Both the position numbers and the translations under genes were made by a program. Under the pieces are notes generated by a model. That model searched no databases. It was not told where the DNA came from and saw only the letters and a program-made list of their open reading frames with translations. Shown here piece by piece: positions 41,225 through 47,925 of a stretch of DNA of 47,925 bases. Source of the stretch: Elusimicrobiota bacterium (lineage in GTDB: Bacteria > CAYTYR01 > UBA6262); the NCBI GenBank assembly GCA_003153935.1, contig PMCA01000030.1:1-47925 (forward strand), given 5' to 3'. Every line of letters starts with the position of its first letter. Within the stretch, counting starts at the first letter, position 1.

Positions 41225-42925
41225 ATGCCTGAAAAAGCAGGTAAAAAAAGATTAGGAGAAATGCTAATCGACTCTGGCGTGATCAATGAGCGCCAGTTAC
41301 AGGAAGCCCTGGAAGCGCAGAAACGTACCGGGGAACGGCTGGGAAAGACCTTAGTCAAGCTGGGGTTTATCGACGAAGACAAACTGATGGATTTCCTCGG
41401 CCAGCAATTGGGTATCCCGCACATCAACATGGGTACCTACATCATCGACCCCGAAGTGATCAAGCTCATCCCCGAAAAAATGGCCCGCAAGTACCAGGCC
41501 ATTCCGCTGTTTAAGATCGAAAATGTCCTCACCGTCGCCATGGGCGATCCCTTTGACGTCATGGCCATCGATAACCTGAAATACATCACCAAGTGCGAGA
41601 TCGAGCCCGCCATCGCCACCGAAGTAGAGATCCTCAAAGCTATCGACCAATATTACCGTTCTCTCGAAGCCATCCAGCAGATCACCCAGGACCAGAACGT
41701 GCAGGTGGAAGAAGAAGCGGCCGAAGAAGAAATGGACCTGGGCAAACTTAACGACCAGTCGGACGAAGGTCCGGTCATCAAGCTGGTCAACGCCATCATT
41801 ATGCAGGCCATCCAGAACCGGGCCAGCGACATTCATATCGAGCCCGATCGCAACATCGTCCGGATACGTTACCGTATCGACGGTGTTCTGCGCGAGATCA
41901 TGACCCCGCCGAAAAGATTGCACGCCGTCATTACCTCCAGGATAAAAGTCATGGCCGATCTGGACATCGCCGAAAAACGGTTACCGCAGGACGGCCGGTT
42001 CCACGTGCGTCTGTGGGACAAAGGCATCGACTTCCGCGTTTCCACCTTGCCCACCATTAACGGTGAAAAAATAGTTATGAGAATCCTGGACAAAACCTCG
42101 TTCTTGTTCGGTTTGGGACAGTTGGGGTTCCAGCCGGTGGTATTGGAAGGATTTGATAACCTGATCAAGAAACCTTACGGCATCGTGCTGGTCACCGGTC
42201 CTACGGGCAGCGGCAAGACCACGACACTGTATGCCGCTCTCGATAAGATCAATACCCTGGACCGCAATATTATTACCATCGAAGACCCGGTGGAATACGA
42301 ATTGAAAATGGTTAACCAGGTGCAGGTCAACCCCAGGATCGGGCTGAATTTCAGCGACGTTCTGCGTTCCGTGCTGCGGCAGGACCCCAATGTCATCATG
42401 GTCGGTGAGATCCGCGATAAAGATACGGCCGATATCGCCATTCGTTCCGCCTTGACCGGCCACTTGGTGTTTTCCACCATCCATACCAACGACGCCCCGG
42501 GCGCTATCACCCGCCTGGTGGATATGGGCATTGAACCATTCCTGATCGCCTCGGGTATATTGGGAGTGCTGGCCCAAAGACTGGTGCGCAAACTTTGCCC
42601 GACCTGTAAAGAACCTTATACGCCTTCCAAAGAAGTGCTGGAAAGATTCGGTTTCGACCCCAGCCAGGAGTATACATTTTACAAACCGGTCGGTTGTAAG
42701 GAATGCCAGAAGATCGGCTACAAGGGCCGGTTGGGCATATACGAACTGATGGTCAGCGAAAGAAGGATCCGGGACCTTATCATGACGAGGCCCTCTACGG
42801 AAACCTTGAAACAGGCGGCGATCGAGAACGGCATGATCTCCCTGAAGGAAGACGGCCTGGACAAAGTGAAGAAGGGCATTACTAGCGTGGAAGAAGTCGT
42901 CAGAGTAGTGACGGAGCAGGAATAA
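41225..42925 (+). CDS. pilB: Type IV pilus/type II secretion assembly ATPase with double MshEN c-di-GMP domain
   Basis: A 566-residue hexameric ATPase that drives pilin polymerisation. The N-terminus has two MshEN motifs of 24 residues, 9-32 and 38-61, separated by exactly five residues; each begins RLG and ends with Gln, the arrangement known to bind c-di-GMP in MshE-like ATPases. The ATPase core has Walker A GPTGSGKT (325-332), Glu395 in MVGEIRD, and the zinc tetracysteine (KLCPTC and GCKECQ). MshE, PilB and GspE share this design; with only a PilC and pilins nearby I use pilB. A perfect promoter precedes it; the HD-GYP gene follows after 3 bases. Confidence 0.95.
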   Translation: MPEKAGKKRLGEMLIDSGVINERQLQEALEAQKRTGERLGKTLVKLGFIDEDKLMDFLGQQLGIPHINMGTYIIDPEVIKLIPEKMARKYQAIPLFKIENVLTVAMGDPFDVMAIDNLKYITKCEIEPAIATEVEILKAIDQYYRSLEAIQQITQDQNVQVEEEAAEEEMDLGKLNDQSDEGPVIKLVNAIIMQAIQNRASDIHIEPDRNIVRIRYRIDGVLREIMTPPKRLHAVITSRIKVMADLDIAEKRLPQDGRFHVRLWDKGIDFRVSTLPTINGEKIVMRILDKTSFLFGLGQLGFQPVVLEGFDNLIKKPYGIVLVTGPTGSGKTTTLYAALDKINTLDRNIITIEDPVEYELKMVNQVQVNPRIGLNFSDVLRSVLRQDPNVIMVGEIRDKDTADIAIRSALTGHLVFSTIHTNDAPGAITRLVDMGIEPFLIASGILGVLAQRLVRKLCPTCKEPYTPSKEVLERFGFDPSQEYTFYKPVGCKECQKIGYKGRLGIYELMVSERRIRDLIMTRPSTETLKQAAIENGMISLKEDGLDKVKKGITSVEEVVRVVTEQE

Positions 42926-42928
42926 ATT

Positions 42929-44611
42929 ATGGAAGAAAAAACAATTTTTTTGGTCTGGCTGGGTGTGGTCCTGTTATTGGCGCTGAACGCCAATTTCATG
43001 GGTTACCGTAATTACAAAAAGAATTTGCTGGGATCTTGGGTATTAGTAAGTAACGCCCTGATTCTCGCCTGGGGCCTGGGGCAGCTGCTTTCCGTGTACT
43101 TGGTTTTTGAAGAGCTCAAAATAGCCAACGTGGCGATCTTCGCTCTGGTCTTCCTGGGTAACGCTATTAATTCGAGCCGGAAACAGGTCCTGTCCTATGC
43201 CGGTTTGGCCGTGGCGGCTTTCGGCCTGCTGGCCGGCGCCGGTCTCAGCCTGCTGCCCGATAACGGGGTCTTTTCCTGGGCGGGAAGGATGCTGCAGTTA
43301 ACCGCCCTGGGTTTCTGGACCACTTTCCTGTTACTGCCCAAGATCGAGAGTAAATTCAAAAAGGACGAGCAGAAGTTGCAGAACCTGGCCGTTGAGAAAG
43401 AGAACCTGCTGGCGGAAAAACTGCGTGAAAGCGACGCGCGCAAGCAGGAAATGAAAACCCTGACCGAGACGGTGCAGCGGCACCAGGAGCAGGCCCGTAA
43501 GTTATCGATCCTATCGCTGGTAGCCAAGAGCATGGGTTCCAGTACCGACCGGGAACTGATCCTGCAATCCATTCCTGAGGAGCTGCAAAAGATCTGGAAG
43601 GTGCAGACCTGCGGTTTCTACCTGTGGGATGAGGAGCTGCAAGTCCTGGTGCTCAGGTACGGGTCCGGTTATGAGGCCGGCCTGCTGAACCGGCTCAGTT
43701 TTAAAAAAGGGGAGGGCCTGATCGGCTGGGTAGCGGTAGAAGGGCGTCCGGTAAGATTGGCGGACCCGGCTGGCGATGTGCGCTTCAAGGACAAATACAG
43801 CCAGTTGGCCAAGAACAAGAAAATGGATTTCAAGACCACCCTGGTGGTCCCGATAAACACAGATGATAAAAATCTGGGCGTGATCGAGCTGATCAATTAT
43901 GCCAGCGGGTTTAAAGATAAAGCCAGCCAGCAGCTGTTCAGCGATGATGACGAGCATATACTATATACCTTGGCCAACCAACTGTCCTTGTTCCTGGAGA
44001 ATATCGGCCAGTATGAGGAGAGCCGGGAAGCTTACCTGGATATCATACGGTCGCTGGTCAACGCCATCGAGGCGCGTGATCCTTATACGCGCGGCCATTC
44101 CGAGCAGACCACCAAATACGCGGTGGCGATAGCCCAAAAATTGAATTTACCGGCCGAAGCGGTGGAAACAATACGCTACGCCGCCAGCCTGCATGACATC
44201 GGCAAGATCGGTATCAAGGAAACCATATTGAAAAAAGCCAAGAAGCTTACCGCCGACGAATATTCCCACATCAAGAACCATCCTTTTATGGGCGCCCAGA
44301 TACTCAAACCGATCAAGAGCTTGCAGGAGGTCATACCCATTGTGTACCACCATCATGAACGCTATGACGGGCAGGGCTACCTCGACGGCCTGCAAAAAGA
44401 CGAGATACCCATCGGCGCCAGGATCCTGTGCGTGGCTGATTCCTTTGAAGCCATGACCAGCGACCGGCCCTATCATAAGGGTATGCAGAAACACGAAGCG
44501 ATGACCGTTTTAAGGGGAGCGACAGGAACCCAGTTCGACCCTCAGGTGGTCGACGCTTTCCTGGATGTGCTGCAGGAAGAGACCAGTATAGTTATAGGGG
44601 CCCGGCATTAA
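42929..44611 (+). CDS. Membrane GAF/HD-GYP protein, probable c-di-GMP phosphodiesterase
   Basis: A 560-residue signalling protein: four or five helices (1-137), a coiled coil (about 138-195), a GAF sensor domain (about 195-350) and an HD-GYP domain (about 365-555). The metal motif His422-Asp423 (LHDIGKIG) and the later HHHERYDGQG are intact, but the GYP signature reads GYL (483-485). HD-GYP proteins hydrolyse c-di-GMP. It lies between pilB and pilC, sharing one base with pilC, so it probably lowers the ligand that the MshEN domain of PilB reads. Confidence 0.93.
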   Translation: MEEKTIFLVWLGVVLLLALNANFMGYRNYKKNLLGSWVLVSNALILAWGLGQLLSVYLVFEELKIANVAIFALVFLGNAINSSRKQVLSYAGLAVAAFGLLAGAGLSLLPDNGVFSWAGRMLQLTALGFWTTFLLLPKIESKFKKDEQKLQNLAVEKENLLAEKLRESDARKQEMKTLTETVQRHQEQARKLSILSLVAKSMGSSTDRELILQSIPEELQKIWKVQTCGFYLWDEELQVLVLRYGSGYEAGLLNRLSFKKGEGLIGWVAVEGRPVRLADPAGDVRFKDKYSQLAKNKKMDFKTTLVVPINTDDKNLGVIELINYASGFKDKASQQLFSDDDEHILYTLANQLSLFLENIGQYEESREAYLDIIRSLVNAIEARDPYTRGHSEQTTKYAVAIAQKLNLPAEAVETIRYAASLHDIGKIGIKETILKKAKKLTADEYSHIKNHPFMGAQILKPIKSLQEVIPIVYHHHERYDGQGYLDGLQKDEIPIGARILCVADSFEAMTSDRPYHKGMQKHEAMTVLRGATGTQFDPQVVDAFLDVLQEETSIVIGARH

Positions 44612-45831
44612 TGCCTATATTCAATTACGTAGCTTTTGATAAAGCCGGCAAGAAGGTCAAGGGGTCAATTGACTCTTCTAACCAATTACAGGCCGGTTTG
44701 AACCTGAAAAAGCAGGGTCTTTTTGTCCAGCATATGACATTGGCCAAAAAGGGCGGCTTGAACATCAATTTCAATGAGATGTTCATAAAGATAACCACCC
44801 GCGATAAAGGTATCTTTGCGCAACAGCTTTCTACCATGATCGGCGCCGGCATGGCCTTGACCAAATGCCTGGATGTGCTATCCAACCAGACTATTAATCC
44901 CAAATTCAAACGGGTGATACAGAACGTGTCGCGTGATATCAGCCATGGCAACGCTTTGTCCTGGGCGCTGGCCAGGCATCCCCAGGTGTTCGACGACTTA
45001 TTCATCAGCATGGTGAAAGTGGGAGAAAGCGGCGGCGAAATGGACAAGATCCTGATCCAATGGGCCTCGTTCATGGAACGCGACGAAGAGATCCGCGGCC
45101 GCCTGAAAGCGGCTCTGATGTATCCCTTTATCCTGACCATCATCAGCACTGTAGCCGTACTCTTCCTGATAATTTTCGTTCTGCCCACATTCACTAATAT
45201 TTTCGCTTCCTCCGGCGTACAGCTGCCGGGACCTACGCGGGTCCTGCTTTTTATCAGCGACCTGCTTAAGAAACGGTTTTACATACTGATCATCGCCGCT
45301 GTCCTGATCACTATTTTCTATAAGAAGTTCAGCAAAACCAAGAAGGGTAAATATACTATTGATATGTTCAAACTGAAGGCTCCTATTTTCGGCACCTTGC
45401 AGCATAAAATGATCCTGACCAGGTTCTCCCGGACGTTTGGCGTGATGTTAGGCGCCGGCGTGCCGATCATCGAGTCATTGAATATCGCCCGCGATATCGT
45501 CGGTAATGTTTGTATCGCCGCGGTGCTGGATACGGTGATAGATTCCGTCCGCCAGGGTGGCGATATGGGAGCGCCGTTTGCCAAGAGTCCGCTGATCCCG
45601 CCCATGATCGCCAATATGATCCCGGTCGGGGAAGTGACCGGCGCCATCGAGAAGATTCTGATCAAGATCGCCGATTTTTACGAACGGGAAGTTGATTACC
45701 TGATCCGCAATTTGTCCAGTATCCTGGAACCGGTCATGATCCTGTTCATGGGGATCGTAGTGGGGTTCATAGCGTTGTCCCTGGTCATGCCCATGTATGA
45801 CATGATCAAGGTGGCGCGGGCCGGCGCGTAA
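44611..45831 (+). CDS. pilC: Type IV pilus/type II secretion inner-membrane platform protein
   Basis: A 406-residue protein with two T2SSF domains (about 65-190 and 270-395), each followed by hydrophobic helices (170-195, 220-245, 370-395). The typical sequences QQLSTMIGAGMALTKCLD and KVGESGGEMDKIL are present, and the C-terminus ends near GIVVGFIALSLVMPMYDM. It anchors the assembly ATPase at the inner membrane. Start and stop are coupled to the HD-GYP gene (TAATG). Confidence 0.95.
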   Translation: MPIFNYVAFDKAGKKVKGSIDSSNQLQAGLNLKKQGLFVQHMTLAKKGGLNINFNEMFIKITTRDKGIFAQQLSTMIGAGMALTKCLDVLSNQTINPKFKRVIQNVSRDISHGNALSWALARHPQVFDDLFISMVKVGESGGEMDKILIQWASFMERDEEIRGRLKAALMYPFILTIISTVAVLFLIIFVLPTFTNIFASSGVQLPGPTRVLLFISDLLKKRFYILIIAAVLITIFYKKFSKTKKGKYTIDMFKLKAPIFGTLQHKMILTRFSRTFGVMLGAGVPIIESLNIARDIVGNVCIAAVLDTVIDSVRQGGDMGAPFAKSPLIPPMIANMIPVGEVTGAIEKILIKIADFYEREVDYLIRNLSSILEPVMILFMGIVVGFIALSLVMPMYDMIKVARAGA

Positions 45832-45889
45832 AAAACTATCTAAAATCGCAAATTTCTGATAAAAAAATAACGCTGAAATGTATACGAGA

Positions 45890-45905
45890 AACGAAAATTT
45901 TCGTT
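45890..45905. promoter_or_regulatory. Perfect 16-bp palindrome upstream of pilin 1
   Basis: AACGAAAATTTTCGTT is a perfect inverted repeat, 58 bases after the pilC stop and 12 bases before the -35 box of the pilin promoter. It may be an operator for a dimeric regulator; as a hairpin it has no loop bases and no T-run, so a terminator role is less likely. Confidence 0.45.
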
Positions 45906-45916
45906 CCCGAAACCGC

Positions 45917-45945
45917 TTGACAAACAACGTTCTTTGACATATATT
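45917..45945 (+). promoter_or_regulatory. Sigma70-like promoter of pilin 1
   Basis: TTGACA (45917-45922) and TATATT (45940-45945) are 17 bases apart, giving a leader of about 38 bases before ATG 45991. A second TTGACA (45934-45939) overlaps the spacer. Confidence 0.75.
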
Positions 45946-45990
45946 TATATTGGGTAAGGTACAAGGTTTTTGGGCAGCAGGGAGTGTGCT

Positions 45991-46467
45991 ATGAAACGGA
46001 GTACCGCGAAATTGAATAGAAGGATCAAGAGACTGTTAAGGAAAGCCATCAGGGTCAAATATAAAGGCTTTACCTTAGTGGAATTATTGATCGTCATAGT
46101 TATCCTGGGTATCCTGGCCGCCATCGTCATCTCCCGTTTTACCGGCGCGACCAAGGATGCTAAGGAAACCTCTCTTAAAGCCAACCTCAGCGGCATGCGC
46201 AGCCAGGTAGAAATCTACCGCGCTCGTTCCGCTTCCGACAGTTATCCCACTAATTTAGCGGCCTTAGTAAACGAAGGCTATATCCGTAAGATCCCGCAGG
46301 ATCCTTTCTACAAGAAAAGCACTGAGTATACTGCTATTCAGGCGGCCGGCGTAGGTGGTTGGGTTTATAACAACAGTACAGGAGCGGTGTACGTTGACAT
46401 ACCCAGTACAGATCCGGTTGAGCCGCCTAAAGATACCAGTTGGGGCACCAGTTATAGTTCCTGGTAA
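45991..46467 (+). CDS. Type IV pilin-like protein 1 (long leader)
   Basis: A prepilin of 158 residues. The leader is unusually long and basic (26 residues, MKRSTAKLNRR...KYKG), cleaved before Phe27 with Glu31 at the +5 position and the class-typical FTLVELLIVIVILGILAA helix. The globular part has IPQDPFYKK, GGWVYN and ends in SWGTSYSSW. It lacks the DRDGK loop of pilins 2 and 3. ATG 45991 is chosen for AGGGAG 6 bases upstream; a TTG at 45970 would add seven residues. Its own promoter separates it from the pilC operon. Confidence 0.9.
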   Translation: MKRSTAKLNRRIKRLLRKAIRVKYKGFTLVELLIVIVILGILAAIVISRFTGATKDAKETSLKANLSGMRSQVEIYRARSASDSYPTNLAALVNEGYIRKIPQDPFYKKSTEYTAIQAAGVGGWVYNNSTGAVYVDIPSTDPVEPPKDTSWGTSYSSW

Positions 46468-46746
46468 TTTTATTAGTTCTTTTTGAGCAGGTTTGATACG
46501 AATTCAAGTTCCAGTTGAAGATAAGATGGGTATCTTTGACAAAAGAATATGACCTTAGGGGTGTAATATGAGGAGCAGTTTGAGGAAGCGGCTTAGTCCA
46601 ACAATCAAAGCTTTAAGACAATTGGGCAAATTGATTGGAGACATAGAGGGCCGCTATTTTTATTGCCAAAGGCTTTACATTTATACGGGTTTGTGTTATA
46701 ATGAACAGCAAGAAAGATTTATATCCCACGAAAGGAGTATATCTAT
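46468..46746 (+). other. 279-base leader region between pilin 1 and pilin 2
   Basis: There is no confirmed gene here. It holds a TTGACA (46536-46541), AGGGG and an ATG (46568) that opens a 61-codon frame with a basic start like the pilin 1 leader, then the consensus promoter of pilin 2 at 46674-46702. The frame may be the remnant of a lost pilin gene's 5' end. Confidence 0.5.
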
Positions 46747-46753
46747 ATGTTAA
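46568..46753 (+). pseudogene. Possible relic of a pilin leader (61 codons)
   Basis: The frame begins MRSSLRKRLSPTIKALRQLG, basic and helical like the long leader of pilin 1 (both have R-S near the start and I-K-x-L), and is preceded by GTGTAATATG, close to GTGTGCTATG at pilin 1. No FTLVE helix follows, and the rest reads like non-coding sequence. It overlaps the pilin 2 start by 7 bases. It could also be a chance frame or a small protein. Confidence 0.25.
46674..46702 (+). promoter_or_regulatory. Consensus sigma70 promoter of pilin 2
   Basis: TTTACA (46674-46679) and a perfect TATAAT (46697-46702) are 17 bases apart. The leader is about 38 bases, with AAAGGAG before ATG 46747. Confidence 0.85.
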
Positions 46754-47244
46754 GTAAATTGAGAAGCAGCAAAGGTTTCACCCTGGTAGAATTGTTGATC
46801 GTTATCGTCATTCTGGGAATTTTGGCGGCAATTGTTATCTCCAGGTTTGCCGGAGCCACCAAGGAATCCAAGGAAGCCAGCTTAAAGGGAGATCTGCGTA
46901 CTATGCGTTCTTCACTGGAAGTGTATAAAAGCTATTCCCAAGCCGGCATCTATCCTGTCTTGCTCGATGATCTCTGGAAAGGCACTAGTGCTGACGTATT
47001 AAGCAAAACTTTCATAGACAAAGTCCCGCAGGATCCTTTTTATAAGAAAAAAACTACGTACAGCGCTTCGGTGGCCTTTAGTCCTACCGATTTAGCTACA
47101 GACCGTGATGGTAAGATCAACGGCGGAGGCGGTTGGGCTTATGATTCAGCTACCGGCAGTATCTGCGCCAATTACAAATCCACGGATACGGTACCTGGAA
47201 CTCCAAGCGACACTAGCTGGGGAACGTCTTATAATATCTGGTAA
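46747..47244 (+). CDS. Type IV pilin-like protein 2
   Basis: A 165-residue prepilin: ten-residue leader MLSKLRSSKG, cleavage before Phe11, Glu15 at +5, and the hydrophobic helix. The globular domain has VPQDPFYKKKT, a loop TDRDGKINGGGGWAYD that resembles a calcium-binding loop of GspG-type pseudopilins, and the end DTSWGTSYNIW. It shares about 75% identity with pilin 3 (hand count over 165 aligned residues, no gaps). It has its own perfect -10 box promoter, so it may be the major subunit, perhaps together with the copies that follow it. Confidence 0.93.
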   Translation: MLSKLRSSKGFTLVELLIVIVILGILAAIVISRFAGATKESKEASLKGDLRTMRSSLEVYKSYSQAGIYPVLLDDLWKGTSADVLSKTFIDKVPQDPFYKKKTTYSASVAFSPTDLATDRDGKINGGGGWAYDSATGSICANYKSTDTVPGTPSDTSWGTSYNIW

Positions 47245-47282
47245 GAACATATAGCTTTGACTGTAAAAGAAGGGGAGGGCAT

Positions 47283-47780
47283 ATGATTAAAAAATTAAGA
47301 AACAGCAAAGGTTTTACCTTGGTAGAATTATTAATAGTCATCGTCATCCTGGGTATTTTAGCGGCTATCGTCATTGCCAGGTTTGCCGGCGCTACCAAGG
47401 AAAGCAAGGAAGCCAGTTTGAAGGGCAACCTGCGCACTATGCGGTCCTCCCTCGAGATATACAAGGCAAATTCAAATGCTAATCTTTACCCGGCTTCTTT
47501 AGACGACCTCTGGAAGGGCACCAACCCCGATGTCCAGAGCAAAACCTTCATTGAAAGAATTCCGGCTGATCCATTCTATAAGAAGAAAACCGTTTACTTG
47601 TCTTCATCCGTGTTTGACCCGACCGATGTTGGTACAGACCGTGATGGCAAGGTCAACGGAGGCGGCGGCTGGGCCTATGATTCCCAGACCGGCCGGGTTT
47701 GCGCCGACTACAAGTCTACCGATTCTACAGTAGGAGCGCCGATAGACACCAGCTGGGGCGGGGCTTATAACGTTTGGTAA
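47283..47780 (+). CDS. Type IV pilin-like protein 3
   Basis: A 165-residue prepilin with leader MIKKLRNSKG, Glu15 at +5, TDRDGKVNGGGGWAYD and the end DTSWGGAYNVW. Differences from pilin 2 are concentrated in the middle (about 60-115) and near the C-terminus, which would be surface-exposed. It lies 38 bases after pilin 2 with GGGGAGGG before the ATG and has no clear promoter of its own, so it is probably co-transcribed with pilin 2. Confidence 0.93.
   Translation: MIKKLRNSKGFTLVELLIVIVILGILAAIVIARFAGATKESKEASLKGNLRTMRSSLEIYKANSNANLYPASLDDLWKGTNPDVQSKTFIERIPADPFYKKKTVYLSSSVFDPTDVGTDRDGKVNGGGGWAYDSQTGRVCADYKSTDSTVGAPIDTSWGGAYNVW
47352..47383 (+). repeat. 32-bp exact repeat in pilin helix region, copy 1
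   Basis: This segment of pilin 3 is identical to 47894-47925 in pilin 4 (542 bases apart). It encodes the end of the hydrophobic pilin helix. The repeat may continue past the window edge. Confidence 0.9.
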
Positions 47781-47824
47781 ACAGCAATCTTTAGAATATT
47801 ATACAAAGAAGGGAGGTGAACAAA

Positions 47825-47925
47825 ATGATGAATAAATTCAAAAACAGCAAAGGTTTTACCCTGGTGGAACTGCTGATCGTCATAGTTATCTTAGGTATTT
47901 TAGCGGCTATCGTCATTGCCAGGTT
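47825..47925 (+). CDS. Type IV pilin-like protein 4, 5' part
   Basis: The window ends inside this gene. The 33 visible codons give a leader MMNKFKNSKG, then FTLVELLIVIVILGILAA and the start of the helix end. ATG 47825 (or the adjacent 47828) follows GGGAGGTGAA, the strongest ribosome site of the pilin array. The last 32 bases are identical to pilin 3. It lies 44 bases after pilin 3, so it is a further tandem copy. Confidence 0.92.
   Translation, partial: MMNKFKNSKGFTLVELLIVIVILGILAAIVIAR

Noticed and set aside
1-47925. CRISPR arrays, tRNA or rRNA genes, insertion sequences, prophage
   Set aside because: No regular spaced repeats, transposase or integrase genes, or RNA-gene sequences were seen on either strand; the gaps are too short for most of them.

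Overview
The window reads as chromosome of an anaerobic or fermentative Gram-negative bacterium from a little-cultivated lineage. Signs of two membranes are two predicted outer-membrane barrels, a lipoprotein, a periplasmic HtrA protease and a secreted beta-propeller protein with a C-terminal sorting-type domain. Energy metabolism is represented by a membrane pyrophosphatase and a proton- or sodium-coupled [NiFe] hydrogenase. The pyrophosphatase tail and the FlgD/type-A-sorting-like domain resemble proteins of the Fibrobacteres-Chlorobi-Bacteroidetes side of the tree and related candidate phyla. This placement is inference: no rRNA or tRNA gene is visible. Gene density is very high, most genes are on the plus strand, and there is no insertion sequence, phage or CRISPR.

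Region 1 (1-11868) is an energy-conversion operon. The 3' end of hppA is followed after 2 bases by a group-4 membrane [NiFe] hydrogenase built on the full set of complex I core subunits: three antiporter-like subunits, then NuoJ-, K-, A-, B-, C-, D-, H- and I-like subunits. The large subunit keeps both CxxC pairs of the nickel-iron site, and a HycI-type maturation protease follows. A Ste24-type CAAX protease and a PilZ protein close the run before a strong terminator.

Region 2 (11998-20662) holds an outer-membrane barrel and a VWA lipoprotein, glycerol kinase, a glycine-rich RRM protein, a nucleoside deaminase, a minus-strand seven-bladed SBBP-repeat secreted protein, and a zinc-type ABC importer translationally coupled to a second barrel. 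Region 3 (20683-34073) carries a P-type cation ATPase, type III glutamine synthetase with its own sigma70-like promoter, a clan GH-A glycosidase, Hsp20, Lon, a degenerate archaemetzincin that has lost its catalytic zinc site, a YfhO-type membrane protein and HtrA. Region 4 (34172-41131) is a probable envelope-glycoconjugate group: a TMTC-like GT-C/TPR protein, two membrane-anchored sulfatase-fold transferases, and an inverted phosphoesterase squeezed between them with overlaps at both ends.

Region 5 (41138-47925) is a type IV pilus or type II secretion-like locus with consensus promoters: PilB with a textbook double MshEN (c-di-GMP-binding) motif, a GAF/HD-GYP protein, PilC, and at least four tandem pilin genes, the last cut by the window edge. 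With the PilZ protein in region 1, the window suggests c-di-GMP control of surface filaments. The observations most worth a second look are the complex-I-complete hydrogenase, the zinc-site-less archaemetzincin, the c-di-GMP/pilin-array locus, and three promoters placed so close to start codons that they predict leaderless mRNAs.
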